Shown piece after piece: positions 8,639 through 17,627 of a stretch of 64,000 nucleotides of DNA. A program made the position numbers and the translations under genes. The stretch's first letter is position 1, and each line of letters starts with the position of its first letter. The stretch comes from CAVXNB01 sp963763085 (GTDB taxonomy: Bacteria > Actinomycetota > Acidimicrobiia > Acidimicrobiales > Bog-793). Under the pieces are notes generated by a model. It saw nothing but the letters and a program-made list of their open reading frames with translations, was not told where the DNA came from and did not search any database. Location: contig CAVXNB010000001.1 of NCBI GenBank assembly GCA_963763085.1, positions 186,001 to 250,000 on the forward strand, read 5' to 3'.

Positions 8639-9412
8639 TCACGCCAGCGTCGCGATGCCGCCGTCTACCGGGATGACCGCGCCGGTCACGTAGCTGCCCG
8701 CCCGCGACGCGAGGAAGATCGTGGCGCCTGCCACGTCGTCGGGGCGCCCGATCCGCTTGAGCGGGGCATTCGCCACGATCTGGTCCCCGTAGGTCTCGAG
8801 AGTGGCCGCCATCATCTTCGAGGGGAACGGACCGGGTGCGATCGCGTTCACGGTGATCGTCGGCGCCAGCCGCTTGGCGAGATGGCGGGTGAGCTGGTGT
8901 ACGGCGGCCTTCGAGGCCGAATACGAGTAGGTCTCCAGTTGGGGGACGCGGAGGCCGTCGATCGAGCCGATGTTGACGACGCGTGCCGGATCGTCCACGG
9001 CGGCTGCGTTCTCGAGGAGCGGCAGGAGGAACCTGGTCAGGTGGAAGACGCCCTTCACGTTCAGCGACAGGACCCGGTCCCAGGCGGCGTCGTCGAAGCT
9101 CTCGAGCGGGGCGCCCCACGTAGCGCCGGCGTTGTTGACCAGGATGTGCAGCCGGTCCTCGTGCTCGGACAGCATCTCGGCAAGGTGCCGGCACCCGGGC
9201 TCGGTGGAGAGGTCAGCCGGCAGGGAGATGCAGTTCCCCTTGCCCTCGCCGGCAATCTCGGTCGCGGCCGCGTCGCAGACGTCGGCTTTGCGAGAGGAGA
9301 TGTACACGTTCGCTCCGGCCTGGGTCAGGCCGCGGGCGATCATGAGCCCGATACCTCGGGAACCACCTGTTACGAGCGCCGTCTTGCCTTCGATCGAGAA
9401 CAGGTCGGCCAC
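8639..9412 (-). CDS. Short-chain dehydrogenase/reductase (classical SDR)
   Basis: This 257-residue oxidoreductase has TGGSRGIG near residue 15 (NAD(P) loop), NNAG in the fourth strand, a catalytic serine in NIGSIDG and YSASK with the Tyr/Lys pair, plus a C-terminal PGPFPSKM substrate loop. SSRKAD after the second strand (Arg/Lys after the nucleotide-binding strand) suggests a preference for NADP(H). It resembles 3-oxoacyl-ACP reductase or gluconate-dehydrogenase-like SDRs, but substrate specificity cannot be read. It lies 22 nt downstream of the diguanylate cyclase gene in the same direction, so the two may be co-transcribed. No functional link is apparent. Confidence 0.85.
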   Translation of the reverse strand: MADLFSIEGKTALVTGGSRGIGLMIARGLTQAGANVYISSRKADVCDAAATEIAGEGKGNCISLPADLSTEPGCRHLAEMLSEHEDRLHILVNNAGATWGAPLESFDDAAWDRVLSLNVKGVFHLTRFLLPLLENAAAVDDPARVVNIGSIDGLRVPQLETYSYSASKAAVHQLTRHLAKRLAPTITVNAIAPGPFPSKMMAATLETYGDQIVANAPLKRIGRPDDVAGATIFLASRAGSYVTGAVIPVDGGIATLA

Positions 9413-9434
9413 CAGCTGGACGATAGCCTCCGGC

Positions 9435-11099
9435 TCAGAAACTCAATTCTGATTCGTCGACCACAAGCCGCCCACGCCCGGCCCTCTTCGCCAGATAGAG
9501 AGCATCGTCGGCGCGGCGGAGCAGCTGAGCCGGATCCTCGTCCTGGCGGAAGAGCGCCATCCCGGCGCTCACCGACGAGGCGACGCCCGTGACGGTCAGG
9601 ATGGCCTGGTCCGCGAGCGTCACGAGGTCGCTCGCCACCGCGTGAGCGTTCTCGGGATCGGTCTCGTCCAGCAGGACGACGAACTCGTCGCCGCCGGTGC
9701 GTGCCAGGACGTCGCTGCGCCGCAGCCGCTGGCGCCACGCCGAGACGAGGTTCCGGAGGACGTCGTCGCCGATGTGATGGCCGAAGGTGTCGTTGACTTC
9801 CTTGAAATGGTCGATGTCGAAGATGACGACAGCCCCGTTCGGCGCTCCTGCCGATTCGACGGTCAGCCGGCGCGACAGCTCGACGTCGAAAGCCCTGCGA
9901 TTGTGGGCGCCCGTGAGCGGATCGCGGAGCGCCAGCTCCTCGAGGTAGGACTCCAGCCGGCGCCGGTCGGTGATGTCGAGGACCTGGGTGACGAGATGCA
10001 AGGGCCGGCCCCGATCGTCCCTGACCAGGGTGATGCTCATCATGGCGTGGACGACGGTGTGGTCGGGACGCACGAAGCGCTTCTCGACCATGGCTGTCCG
10101 TTTCTCGCCTGCGAGCATGCGCCGTACGAGCTCCAGACTCGACTCGCGGTCATCTGGATGTGTCAGCTCGAGCCAGGCGCCGCCGTGCAGTTCGCCACGG
10201 GAGCGCTTCGTGAAGGCGCAGAACGCATCGTTCACGCGCAGCACGGAACCGTCCGGGGCAGTGATCGCCATGCCGATCGGCGAGTTGTCGAACGCGCTCG
10301 AGAAGCTCGCCTCGCTGCGCCGCAGCGCCTCGTGAGTCTGCTCGCGATCGGTGACTTCCATGCCGACGACGAGGACCTCCTCGACCGCGCCGGACGTCTC
10401 GGCGACGGGAACGTACCGAAGCCAGAAATTCCGGTTCGGAACGCTCTGGTCGTCCTCTGTCGAAGTCCGGCCGGCGAAGGCCTCCTCCAGATGCGGGCGC
10501 ACGGCGGCGAGGCGATCGGCACTGAGGATCTCGCCGAGCGGACGGTCGAAGCACGAGGCCGGATCGATGCCGAGCGAAGGAAAACCCGCCCCGGCGGCGA
10601 AACGACACCGCATCGCTCGATCGACGATCCAGACGGTCATCCCCGGCACCGCGTCGGCGATCTGGCGGTAGCGCTCCAACTGGGTCTGCAGGAGCCGCTC
10701 GGCCTCGAGACGATCTGTCACCACGCGGGAGACCGCCACGAATCCGGTTGCCGAGCCGTTGCCGTCACGGACGGTACTGATCCGCGTCTCGAGCCACTGC
10801 GGGCTGCCGGTCTCGGTGCGGGCACGAAACGTGAAGTCGATCGTCTCGAGCCCTTTGCGCAGCCGCTCGATGGCGGCGGTGAGCAGCGGCACGTCCTCCG
10901 CGTAGACGAACGTCTCCGCCGGCAACCGGCCGATGAGCTCGGCCGGCTCGAAACCGAGGATCGCTCTGCAGGCCTCGGACGCCAGCCTTACGGTCCCGTC
11001 GAGCTCGTGCAGCGTGATCATGTCCACGGACGCGGCGAACATCGCCTCGAACTCGTCGTGAGTCGCAAGTGTCCGCGTGATGGTGAAACCCTGTTTCAT
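9435..11099 (-). CDS. Diguanylate cyclase with three PAS domains (PAS-PAS-PAS-GGDEF)
   Basis: The 554-residue protein has three consecutive PAS-like sensor domains (about residues 20-140, 145-270 and 275-385; the second and third have clear DITDR/EVTDR-type PAC endings) and then a GGDEF domain. The catalytic motif GGDEF is intact at about 469-473. An RxxD motif (RRSD, 460-463) sits exactly five residues upstream, which is the product-inhibition I-site. It should therefore make c-di-GMP and be feedback-limited. No transmembrane helix is visible, so sensing is cytoplasmic. I choose ATG 11099 because GAGGG lies about 8 nt upstream; the earlier GTG at 11147 lacks a ribosome site. The signal sensed is unknown. 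Confidence 0.88.
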   Translation of the reverse strand: MKQGFTITRTLATHDEFEAMFAASVDMITLHELDGTVRLASEACRAILGFEPAELIGRLPAETFVYAEDVPLLTAAIERLRKGLETIDFTFRARTETGSPQWLETRISTVRDGNGSATGFVAVSRVVTDRLEAERLLQTQLERYRQIADAVPGMTVWIVDRAMRCRFAAGAGFPSLGIDPASCFDRPLGEILSADRLAAVRPHLEEAFAGRTSTEDDQSVPNRNFWLRYVPVAETSGAVEEVLVVGMEVTDREQTHEALRRSEASFSSAFDNSPIGMAITAPDGSVLRVNDAFCAFTKRSRGELHGGAWLELTHPDDRESSLELVRRMLAGEKRTAMVEKRFVRPDHTVVHAMMSITLVRDDRGRPLHLVTQVLDITDRRRLESYLEELALRDPLTGAHNRRAFDVELSRRLTVESAGAPNGAVVIFDIDHFKEVNDTFGHHIGDDVLRNLVSAWRQRLRRSDVLARTGGDEFVVLLDETDPENAHAVASDLVTLADQAILTVTGVASSVSAGMALFRQDEDPAQLLRRADDALYLAKRAGRGRLVVDESELSF

Positions 11100-11142
11100 G
11101 CCGTGCCCTCGCTCGCGACGTGCATCGCCCTGTTGACTATTG

Positions 11143-11155
11143 GACACGAGGTGTC
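11143..11155. promoter_or_regulatory. Small inverted repeat upstream of the diguanylate cyclase gene
   Basis: GACAC-GAG-GTGTC forms a short dyad about 45-55 bp upstream of the cyclase ATG, in a 131-bp gap that holds nothing else recognisable. It could bind a regulator, but it is short and may be chance. Confidence 0.25.
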
Positions 11156-11230
11156 ATCGGCGTTTTCGAGGCGGATCTTAAGCTCCGCTCGATTTGACCG
11201 GGCGGGCGGCGATACGGCGAGACCGCCCGA

Positions 11231-12307
11231 TCAGCGCCGGACGGTCGAAGCTCCGAGCGCCGTGGTCGCCCGACGCAGCGCCGCCTCGACGTGCGCCGAG
11301 TACACGACGCCGACCACGTGGTCATTGTCGAGCACCGCGGCCGCGCGGCGGCCTACGGCAGGTAGATGTTCCACGGCGGTCGGGTAGACAGGGTCCCAGA
11401 CCGAGAGTGTGGGGGCGCCCCGATCCATCGCGTCGCCGACGAGCTCGGCACCCGGAGGTCCGGGGAGCCGGTCGGCGGCAATGAGGCCCACGTAGCGTCC
11501 ACGGTCGACGACGGGCAGCACCCGGCCCGGAGACGCCTGCAGGAAGGGCGCCACGGCCGACAGCGGAAAGCTCACCTCGAGGGTCGTCGGATCATGCACC
11601 ATCAGGTCGGCCACGCGGAGGCCCCCGACGGCTGAGCGGACGGCGGCGGCATGCTGTTCTCCACCTGCTCCCAGCAGCACGAAGACGCCGATGAACGAGA
11701 GCCACAGGTCGTAGCGCAGGCCCACGAGCACCATCAGGAGCCCGATGAACCGTCCGATGCGCACGGCGAGCGCGGTGGCGTCGAGGTCGCCGAGGTGGCG
11801 GGCCAGGAGGGCGCGGAGCACCCGCCCGCCGTCCATCGGGATCGCCGGAAGCAGGTTGAAGCCGGCGAGGAGCAGGTTGGCCCACATGAGACGGCTGAGG
11901 ATGTCTCCGGCGAAGAGTCCCGGGGGCCAGAGGGCCACCCCGGCCGCAAAGCCGACCAGCGCGAACAGGCCCGCGAGGGCGAGGCTCGCCAGAGGACCGG
12001 CGATGGCGATCGAGAGCTCGTCCGCAGGCGTTCCGGGCAGCCCGGAGATCTCCGAAGCGCCGCCGATAGGCAGCAGGACTATGTCGCGGACAGTGAAGCC
12101 GCGGCGCTGAGCGACAAAGCTGTGCGACAGCTCGTGGATCACGATGCATACGAACACCGCCGCGATCCACGCCAGCCCGTCGGCGAGCGAGCGCGCCGTC
12201 GTCCGCCCTCCATTCCCCAGGAGGACGAGGAGAACCAGGAGCGGAAAGCTCCAGTGGAGGCGGATCGGGACGCCCTTGACGTTTCCGATTCGAAGCGACT
12301 TACCCAT
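11231..12307 (-). CDS. Site-2-protease family (M50) intramembrane metalloprotease with CBS domains
   Basis: The 358-residue membrane protein has about five to six hydrophobic segments. The zinc-binding HELSH motif is in the second helix (near residue 60) and the third ligand motif is NLLPAIPMDGGR in a later helix (Asp in PMDGG). The C-terminal third contains two weak CBS repeats, beginning at VADLMVHDPTTLEVSFPL and AMDRGAPTLSVWDP. This architecture (M50 plus CBS) matches the SpoIVFB-like class found in actinobacteria, which cleaves membrane substrates under nucleotide control. The ATG at 12307 places MGKSLRIGNVKGVPIRLHWSF directly before the first helix; an in-frame TTG four codons upstream is less likely. 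No substrate gene is adjacent. Confidence 0.87.
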   Translation of the reverse strand: MGKSLRIGNVKGVPIRLHWSFPLLVLLVLLGNGGRTTARSLADGLAWIAAVFVCIVIHELSHSFVAQRRGFTVRDIVLLPIGGASEISGLPGTPADELSIAIAGPLASLALAGLFALVGFAAGVALWPPGLFAGDILSRLMWANLLLAGFNLLPAIPMDGGRVLRALLARHLGDLDATALAVRIGRFIGLLMVLVGLRYDLWLSFIGVFVLLGAGGEQHAAAVRSAVGGLRVADLMVHDPTTLEVSFPLSAVAPFLQASPGRVLPVVDRGRYVGLIAADRLPGPPGAELVGDAMDRGAPTLSVWDPVYPTAVEHLPAVGRRAAAVLDNDHVVGVVYSAHVEAALRRATTALGASTVRR

Positions 12308-12407
12308 CTTCAAATACAACAGCGGCGCCCGGCAGGATCATCCCGCGCCGGTCCGGTCCGGGATCGTTGGAGGGGTGGACGTCCAGGCTGTCGGTAGGTT
12401 CTCGGCC

Positions 12408-13676
12408 ATGGCTCGGCGCAGGGTGCTTGTCGACATCGCACCCCTGCGACAGTCGCAGGCGTTCCGGCGACTCTGGAGCGGTTACCTCGTCACCACGCTC
12501 GGCTCCCAGCTCACGGTCGTGGCGGTCCCGTATCAGGTGTTCGAGCTGACCCACTCTTCCCTCGACGTCGGCCTGATCGGTCTGGTGCAGATCGTGCCGG
12601 TCCTCGGCGGCTCGTTGTTCGGGGGATCGATCGCCGATGCGATCGACCGCCGCCGTGTACTGCTTGCGACGCAGCTCGTGCTGGCGGCCTGCAGCGTCGG
12701 GCTGGCTCTGAACGCCCTGTCGCAGCACGCGGCGCTCTGGCCTCTCTACGTGCTGAGCGCCGTCTCAGCGTCCGTGTCGAGCGTGGACAGCACGACCCGG
12801 GCGGCGGTGTTCGCGAACCTCGTGGCGCGGCCGATGTTCGCGAGCGCGAGCGCACTTCTGCAGCTCGAGTTCCAAGTCGGGCAGGTGGCCGGGCCGGCGA
12901 TCGCCGGAGTGCTGCTCGGCCAGGTCGGTATCGCGTCGGTGTACTGGATCGACGCCGCCAGCTTCGCCGTCTCGTTCCTTGCCGTCGCCAGCCTCCCGGC
13001 GATGCGCCCCGAAGGCGGCGGCACACGTTTCGGCCTGCGCTCCATCGCCGAGGGGCTCCGGTACCTGAAGGGCCGGCAAGTGCTGCAGGGCACTTTCGCG
13101 ATCGACTTGAACGCGATGGTGCTCGGCATGCCGCGGGCGTTGTTTCCCGCTCTCGGTCTGACCCGCTTCCACGGGGGCGCTGCCACGGTCGGGCTCCTTT
13201 ACGCGGCACCGGGAGCCGGCGCCCTCATCGGCGCCGTGCTCACGGGCTGGGTCGTCGCCGTCCGCAAGCAAGGGAGGGCGGTCCTCGTCGCCGTGACGAT
13301 CTGGGGCCTTTCGATCGCCGCCTTCGGGCTCGTACCGTGGCTTGCCGCCGCCCTCGTGCTGCTGGCGGTCGCAGGCGCCGCCGACGTGGTGTCGGCGGTC
13401 TTCCGAGGGACGATCCTCCAGCTCGAGGCGCCGGAAGCGCTCCGAGGCAGGTTGTCGTCGATCCACAACGCCGTCGTGACGGGGGGCCCACGCCTGGGCG
13501 ACTTCGAGGCTGGCGCCGTCGCGGCAGTCTCGACGCCGCAGATCTCGGTCGTCTCGGGAGGGCTCGGCTGTGTCGTCGGGGTGGGCCTGGTGTCCTGGCT
13601 GATGCCGAGGTTCGCCCGCTACGACGCCAGCGAGGCCGAGGCCCACGAGCCGCCCGCCGCCGGTGTGCAAGGGTAG
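12408..13676 (+). CDS. MFS transporter, EntS/MFS_3-like exporter
   Basis: The 422-residue protein has roughly 12 hydrophobic segments and the characteristic opening LRQSQAFRRLWSGYLVTTLGSQLTVVAVPYQVF seen in enterobactin-exporter-like MFS proteins; the loop-2 motif ADAIDRRRVLLATQ matches the MFS G-x-L-x-D-R-x-G-R/K-R region. It should be a proton-coupled exporter in the cytoplasmic membrane. Substrate is unknown, since no siderophore genes are nearby. The ATG at 12408 fits the family N-terminus; upstream in-frame sequence overlaps the divergent protease gene and is not conserved in character. It is 5 nt upstream of npdG, so co-transcription is likely. Confidence 0.85.
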   Translation: MARRRVLVDIAPLRQSQAFRRLWSGYLVTTLGSQLTVVAVPYQVFELTHSSLDVGLIGLVQIVPVLGGSLFGGSIADAIDRRRVLLATQLVLAACSVGLALNALSQHAALWPLYVLSAVSASVSSVDSTTRAAVFANLVARPMFASASALLQLEFQVGQVAGPAIAGVLLGQVGIASVYWIDAASFAVSFLAVASLPAMRPEGGGTRFGLRSIAEGLRYLKGRQVLQGTFAIDLNAMVLGMPRALFPALGLTRFHGGAATVGLLYAAPGAGALIGAVLTGWVVAVRKQGRAVLVAVTIWGLSIAAFGLVPWLAAALVLLAVAGAADVVSAVFRGTILQLEAPEALRGRLSSIHNAVVTGGPRLGDFEAGAVAAVSTPQISVVSGGLGCVVGVGLVSWLMPRFARYDASEAEAHEPPAAGVQG

Positions 13677-13681
13677 AGCCG

Positions 13682-14368
13682 GTGAACGTAGGCATCCTCG
13701 GGGGGACCGGGCCGGCAGGCAAGGCTCTTGCGGCGAGATTGGCGTCCGTCGGCATGTCGGTCGCCGTCGGCTCGCGGTCGGCCGAACGCGCCGAAGAGAT
13801 CGTGGCCGAGGTGCGTGCGAAGTGGGCGACGCTCGACCTGCCTCTGCACGGGGTCTCGAACGAGGTCGCGTGCGAGGCCGACCTGGTCGTCGTCGCCACG
13901 CCGTGGGACGGAGCTGCTCCGACGGTCGCCGCGCTGGCCGGCCGTCTCGGCGGCAGAGTCGTCGTCTCGATGGCGAATGCGCTCGTCAGGGTGGGCGACG
14001 ATCTCGAAGCGGTCGTGCCCGCCCGCGGCTCGGTGTGCGTCGCGGTCCAGCTAGCCGCTCCGGGCGCCCTCGTGGCGGGTGCCTTCCATCATCTGCCGGC
14101 CCGCGGGCTTGCCAACCTCGAGCAGCCGCTCGAGGCGGACGTCCTCGTGTGCTCGGATCACCCCGCCGCCGTCGAGGCGACGATCGCGCTCGTGGACCGC
14201 ATCCCCGGATGCCGCGGCATCGACGCCGGCACCCTCTCGGCGGCCGCCGCGATCGAAGCGTTCACGGCGGTCCTCGCCGGCGTGAACATCCGCCATCGGT
14301 CGCTCGCGAGCATCCGCCTCACGGGCCTGCGGACCGATAGCGCCCCCGGCTCGCCTCGTCGCCCGTGA
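13682..14368 (+). CDS. npdG: NADPH-dependent F420 reductase (F420H2:NADP+ oxidoreductase)
   Basis: The 228-residue protein starts with the dinucleotide-binding GILGGTGPAGKALAARL, then GSRSAERAEEI (NADP 2'-phosphate recognition), VVVATPWDGAAPTV, VSMANALVRV and a C-terminal RHRSLASIRLTGL. These are hallmarks of NpdG/Fno enzymes, which move hydride between NADPH and the deazaflavin F420. The GTG at 13682 is the only start that keeps the N-terminal strand and lies 5 nt after the MFS stop. The window also encodes FO synthase (fbiC), so the cofactor is probably made by this organism. The direction of the reaction in vivo is not given by the sequence. Confidence 0.88.
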   Translation: MNVGILGGTGPAGKALAARLASVGMSVAVGSRSAERAEEIVAEVRAKWATLDLPLHGVSNEVACEADLVVVATPWDGAAPTVAALAGRLGGRVVVSMANALVRVGDDLEAVVPARGSVCVAVQLAAPGALVAGAFHHLPARGLANLEQPLEADVLVCSDHPAAVEATIALVDRIPGCRGIDAGTLSAAAAIEAFTAVLAGVNIRHRSLASIRLTGLRTDSAPGSPRRP

Positions 14369-14381
14369 GAGCCCGTCCGTG

Positions 14382-15497
14382 ATGCGCTTGTACGACACCG
14401 CCCGCCGCGAGGTCGTCCCGTTCACGCCTGGCGAGGTGGTGACGATGTACACCTGCGGCATCACCCCGTACGACTCGGCCCACCTCGGCCATGCGGCGGT
14501 CTACGTCACTTATGACGTCCTGCAGCGGCGCTTGCGCGACCGGGGCCACAAGACTCTGTGCGTACGCAACATCACCGACGTCGACGACGACATCCTGCGC
14601 AAGGCGCGCGAGCTCAACGTGCACTACCTCGACCTGGCGGCGGGGGAGATCGTCCGCTTCGACGCAGACATGAAGGCGCTCGGCCTGCTGCCCGCCTTCT
14701 CCGAGCCGCGGGCGACGTCGGCGATCCCGGACATCCTCGGGTTCATCGGCATGGTCCTCGACACGGGCCACGCTTATCGGGCCGGCGGGGCCGTGTACTT
14801 CGACGTCTCGAGCTTTCCCAGGTTCGGCCAGGTGAGCCATCTCGAGCGCGACGAGATGATCGAGCTCGCCGCCGCCCACGGCGGTCGGCCCGACGACCCG
14901 TTCAAGGAAGACCCCCTGGACTTCGTCCTCTGGCAGCCCTCGGCGCCGGGAGAGCCCGCGTGGGAGTCGTTGTGGGGGCCGGGCAGGCCGGGATGGCACA
15001 TCGAGTGCTCGGCGCTCGCCATGCGCGAGCTCGGCCCCACCATCGACCTCCACGGCGGGGGCAGTGACCTGATCTTCCCGCACCACGAGTGCGAGTCGGC
15101 GCAATCCGAGGCTGCCACGGGTTCGCGTTTCGTCAGGCACTGGATGCACGTCGGGATGGTGCGCCTCGGGGGCGAGAAGATGTCGAAGTCGCTCGGCAAC
15201 CTCGTCTTCGTCCACCGGTTGCGGGAGGAGGGCCACGATCCGGCGGCGATCCGCCTGGCCCTGCTGTCGCAGCGGTACCGGACCTCGTGGGAATGGAAGG
15301 CCCCGATGCTCGAAGAAGCCGAGGACCGTCTCGATCGGTGGCGGGTCGCCGGCCCCGGCGACGCCGCCCTCGAAGCCGTGCGTGACAGGCTCGACGACGA
15401 CCTGGACACGCCGGCAGCCATCGAGGCCATCGACGAGGAGGCCGATGCCGGTCGCGGCGTCGACGCCGCCGCCGGGCTCCTCGGCGTGACCGTCTGA
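14382..15497 (+). CDS. mshC: Cysteine:1D-myo-inosityl-2-amino-2-deoxy-alpha-D-glucopyranoside ligase (mycothiol ligase)
   Basis: This 371-residue class I synthetase fold ligates cysteine to GlcN-inositol in mycothiol synthesis. It has MYTCGITPYDSAHLGHA (zinc Cys25 and the HLGH signature at 34-37), WHIEC at 205-209, HGGGSDLIFPHHE at 224-236 and KMSKS at 266-270. The form CGITPYD and the short length (about 370-410 residues, without the full anticodon domain) distinguish MshC from cysteinyl-tRNA synthetase. A GTG immediately precedes the ATG, so translation could also begin at 14379. It follows npdG by 13 nt. The organism therefore should make mycothiol, in line with the mycothiol-dependent protein at 18,771. 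Confidence 0.88.
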   Translation: MRLYDTARREVVPFTPGEVVTMYTCGITPYDSAHLGHAAVYVTYDVLQRRLRDRGHKTLCVRNITDVDDDILRKARELNVHYLDLAAGEIVRFDADMKALGLLPAFSEPRATSAIPDILGFIGMVLDTGHAYRAGGAVYFDVSSFPRFGQVSHLERDEMIELAAAHGGRPDDPFKEDPLDFVLWQPSAPGEPAWESLWGPGRPGWHIECSALAMRELGPTIDLHGGGSDLIFPHHECESAQSEAATGSRFVRHWMHVGMVRLGGEKMSKSLGNLVFVHRLREEGHDPAAIRLALLSQRYRTSWEWKAPMLEEAEDRLDRWRVAGPGDAALEAVRDRLDDDLDTPAAIEAIDEEADAGRGVDAAAGLLGVTV

Positions 15498-15523
15498 CTT
15501 GCCCCGGCCTGACTTGCCCCGGC
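15494..15523. repeat. 15-bp tandem duplication after mshC
   Basis: CTGACTTGCCCCGGC occurs twice back to back (15494-15508 and 15509-15523). The first copy contains the mshC stop codon. The repeat lies between mshC and the thrS promoter and has no obvious dyad, so it looks like a recent slippage or duplication event. Confidence 0.7.
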
Positions 15524-15550
15524 GGCCACGAGGGGCGGCGGGCCGTTCGG

Positions 15551-15556
15551 TAGGCT
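15551..15556 (+). promoter_or_regulatory. Putative -10 box for thrS
   Basis: TAGGCT, followed by GATC, lies 52 nt upstream of the thrS ATG. The serS promoter region has the same TAGGCTGATC string, so both synthetase genes may use the same class of promoter. No T-box-like structure is seen in the short leader. Confidence 0.45.
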
Positions 15557-15608
15557 GATCGCTTCTTTGCAGCGCTTTTCGCGACTGCCCGCACAAGGAG
15601 TGGTTTCG

Positions 15609-17627
15609 ATGGTCACCGAGATCAAGGTCTGGCTGCCCGACGGGTCCTCACGCAGCGTCCCCGCCGGCACGACGACCGCCGATCTCGCCGCGGAGATCGG
15701 GCGGCGCCTGGCGGCGGCGTCGGTCGCAGCGGAGGTGGACGGGACCCTCGTCGACCTTTCCGAGCCGTTGACCGACGGCGCCCGGGTGCGGATCATCACG
15801 GCTGAGACGGCCGAGGGGCGCGACGTCCTGCGGCACTCGACCGCCCACGTGATGGCCCAGGCCGTGATCCGGCTCTGGCCCGGAGCGCTCTACGCCATCG
15901 GACCTGCCATCGCTGACGGCTTCTACTACGACTTCGAGCTCCCTGGCGGTGCCCACTTCAGCGAGGACGATCTGGCACGGATCGAGGCCGAGATGCGGGC
16001 GATCGTCGCCGAGGCGCAACCGTTCGTACGTGAGGAGCACACGATATCCGAAGGCCTCGAGCTCTTCGCCGACCAGCCTTACAAGCGCGAGATCATCGAG
16101 CGTGTCGCCGAGTCGGTCGCGGAGCTCGACGACGAGCTCGCGGCGGAGGTCGGCGGGGACCCCGGCGCCGTGAGCGCGTACCGGAACGGGCCGGCTTTCG
16201 TTGACCTGTGCCGCGGTCCACATGTGCCTTCGACGGACCGGCTCGGCCACTTCAAGCTGATGCGGGTTGCGGGCGCCTACTGGCGCGGCGACGAGCACAG
16301 GCCGCAGCTCCAGCGGATCTACGGAACGGCGTGGGAATCGGACAAGGCTCTGGCGGCCCACCTTCAACGCCTCGAGGAGGCCGAGCTGCGTGACCATCGC
16401 CGCCTCGGCGCCGAGCTCGACCTCTTCTCGTTCCCGCCCGAGCTCGGCTCGGGCCTGGCGGTCTTCCATCCCAAGGGCGGGCTGATCCGCAAGGTGATGG
16501 AGGACTACTCGAGGGCGCGCCACGAGCAGTCCGGCTACTCGTTCGTCAACTCTCCCCACATCTCGAAGGCGGAGCTGTTCGAGACGTCCGGGCACCTGCA
16601 GTGGTTCGCCGAGGGCATGTTCCCGCCGATGGAGCTCGACGACGGCCAGCGGTACTACCTGAAACCGATGAACTGCCCGTTCCACGTCCTCATCTTCCGC
16701 AGCCGCCAGCGCTCCTACCGGGAGCTGCCACTCCGCCTGTTCGAGTTCGGGGGGGTCTACCGCTACGAGAAGTCCGGCGTCGTGCACGGACTCACCCGTG
16801 TGCGCGGGATGACCCAGGACGACGCTCACATCTTCTGCAGCCGGGAGCAGATGGCGACCGAACTTCACTCGCTGCTCACCTTCGTGCTCGATCTGCTGCG
16901 GGATTTCGGGCTCGACGAGTTCTACCTTGAGCTGTCGACCAGACCCGAGGAGAAGGCGGTCGGATCGGACGAGGAATGGGAGGAGGCGACCGAGGCCTTG
17001 CGCCGCGCCGCGCTCGCCATGGACCTCGAGCTGGTGCTCGACGAAGGCGGCGGCTCGTTCTACGGGCCGAAGATCTCCGTCCAGGCGCGCGACGCCATCG
17101 GCCGGACGTGGCAGATGTCGACGATCCAGGTCGACTTCCAGACTCCTCAGCGGTTCGGGATCGACTACGTCGGCGCTGACAACAGCCGGCACCGCCCCGT
17201 CATGATCCACCGGGCGCTGTTCGGTTCGGTGGAGCGCTTCCTCGCTGTGCTCGTCGAGCATTACGCCGGCGCGTTCCCGACCTGGCTCTCCCCGGTCCAG
17301 GTCCGCGTCCTTCCCGTGCGCGACGACCATGTGCCCTACGCGCAAGAGGTGCGGGCGCGCCTGGCTGCGGCCGGAGTGCGCGCCGAGGCCGAGGATGCCG
17401 GCGAGCCTCTTGGCGGAAGGGTTCGCCGGGCCAAGTTGGAGAAGGTGCCCTACGTCCTCGTCGTCGGCGACGCCGATGTCGCCGCAGGAACCGTCGGCGT
17501 CAACGCCCGTGGTTCGCAGACGCCCGAGCGCGGCGTCCTCCTCGATGCTTTCGTCGAGCAACTCCGGGCAGAAGCGGCCCCGCCCGCCGCGGCGCCGTCG
17601 GGTGTCGGGAGTACGGCCGTCCCGTGA
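15609..17627 (+). CDS. thrS: Threonyl-tRNA synthetase
   Basis: The 672-residue protein has all ThrRS domains in order: N-terminal TGS ubiquitin-like domain (1-65), editing domain with HSTAHVMAQAV (HxxxH zinc-type motif), class II catalytic core with motif 2 (FEFGGVYRYEKSG, with GLTRVRGMTQDDAHIFC nearby), KPMNCPFHVLIF containing the catalytic zinc Cys, and motif 3 before the anticodon-binding domain. It charges tRNA-Thr. I use ATG 15609 because CAAGGAG lies 8 nt upstream; an earlier in-frame codon at 15567 lacks this. The last bases overlap the start of the HIT gene (GTGA). Confidence 0.96.
   Translation: MVTEIKVWLPDGSSRSVPAGTTTADLAAEIGRRLAAASVAAEVDGTLVDLSEPLTDGARVRIITAETAEGRDVLRHSTAHVMAQAVIRLWPGALYAIGPAIADGFYYDFELPGGAHFSEDDLARIEAEMRAIVAEAQPFVREEHTISEGLELFADQPYKREIIERVAESVAELDDELAAEVGGDPGAVSAYRNGPAFVDLCRGPHVPSTDRLGHFKLMRVAGAYWRGDEHRPQLQRIYGTAWESDKALAAHLQRLEEAELRDHRRLGAELDLFSFPPELGSGLAVFHPKGGLIRKVMEDYSRARHEQSGYSFVNSPHISKAELFETSGHLQWFAEGMFPPMELDDGQRYYLKPMNCPFHVLIFRSRQRSYRELPLRLFEFGGVYRYEKSGVVHGLTRVRGMTQDDAHIFCSREQMATELHSLLTFVLDLLRDFGLDEFYLELSTRPEEKAVGSDEEWEEATEALRRAALAMDLELVLDEGGGSFYGPKISVQARDAIGRTWQMSTIQVDFQTPQRFGIDYVGADNSRHRPVMIHRALFGSVERFLAVLVEHYAGAFPTWLSPVQVRVLPVRDDHVPYAQEVRARLAAAGVRAEAEDAGEPLGGRVRRAKLEKVPYVLVVGDADVAAGTVGVNARGSQTPERGVLLDAFVEQLRAEAAPPAAAPSGVGSTAVP

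Noticed and set aside
13337..13681. A longer npdG N-terminus, open for 115 codons upstream.
   Set aside because: The upstream translation is Arg/Gly-rich, overlaps the MFS gene and has no NpdG homology. The GTG at 13682 begins the conserved Rossmann strand.
15498..15608. A T-box leader for thrS.
   Set aside because: The leader is only about 50 nt after the -10 box and shows no specifier stem or T-box sequence.
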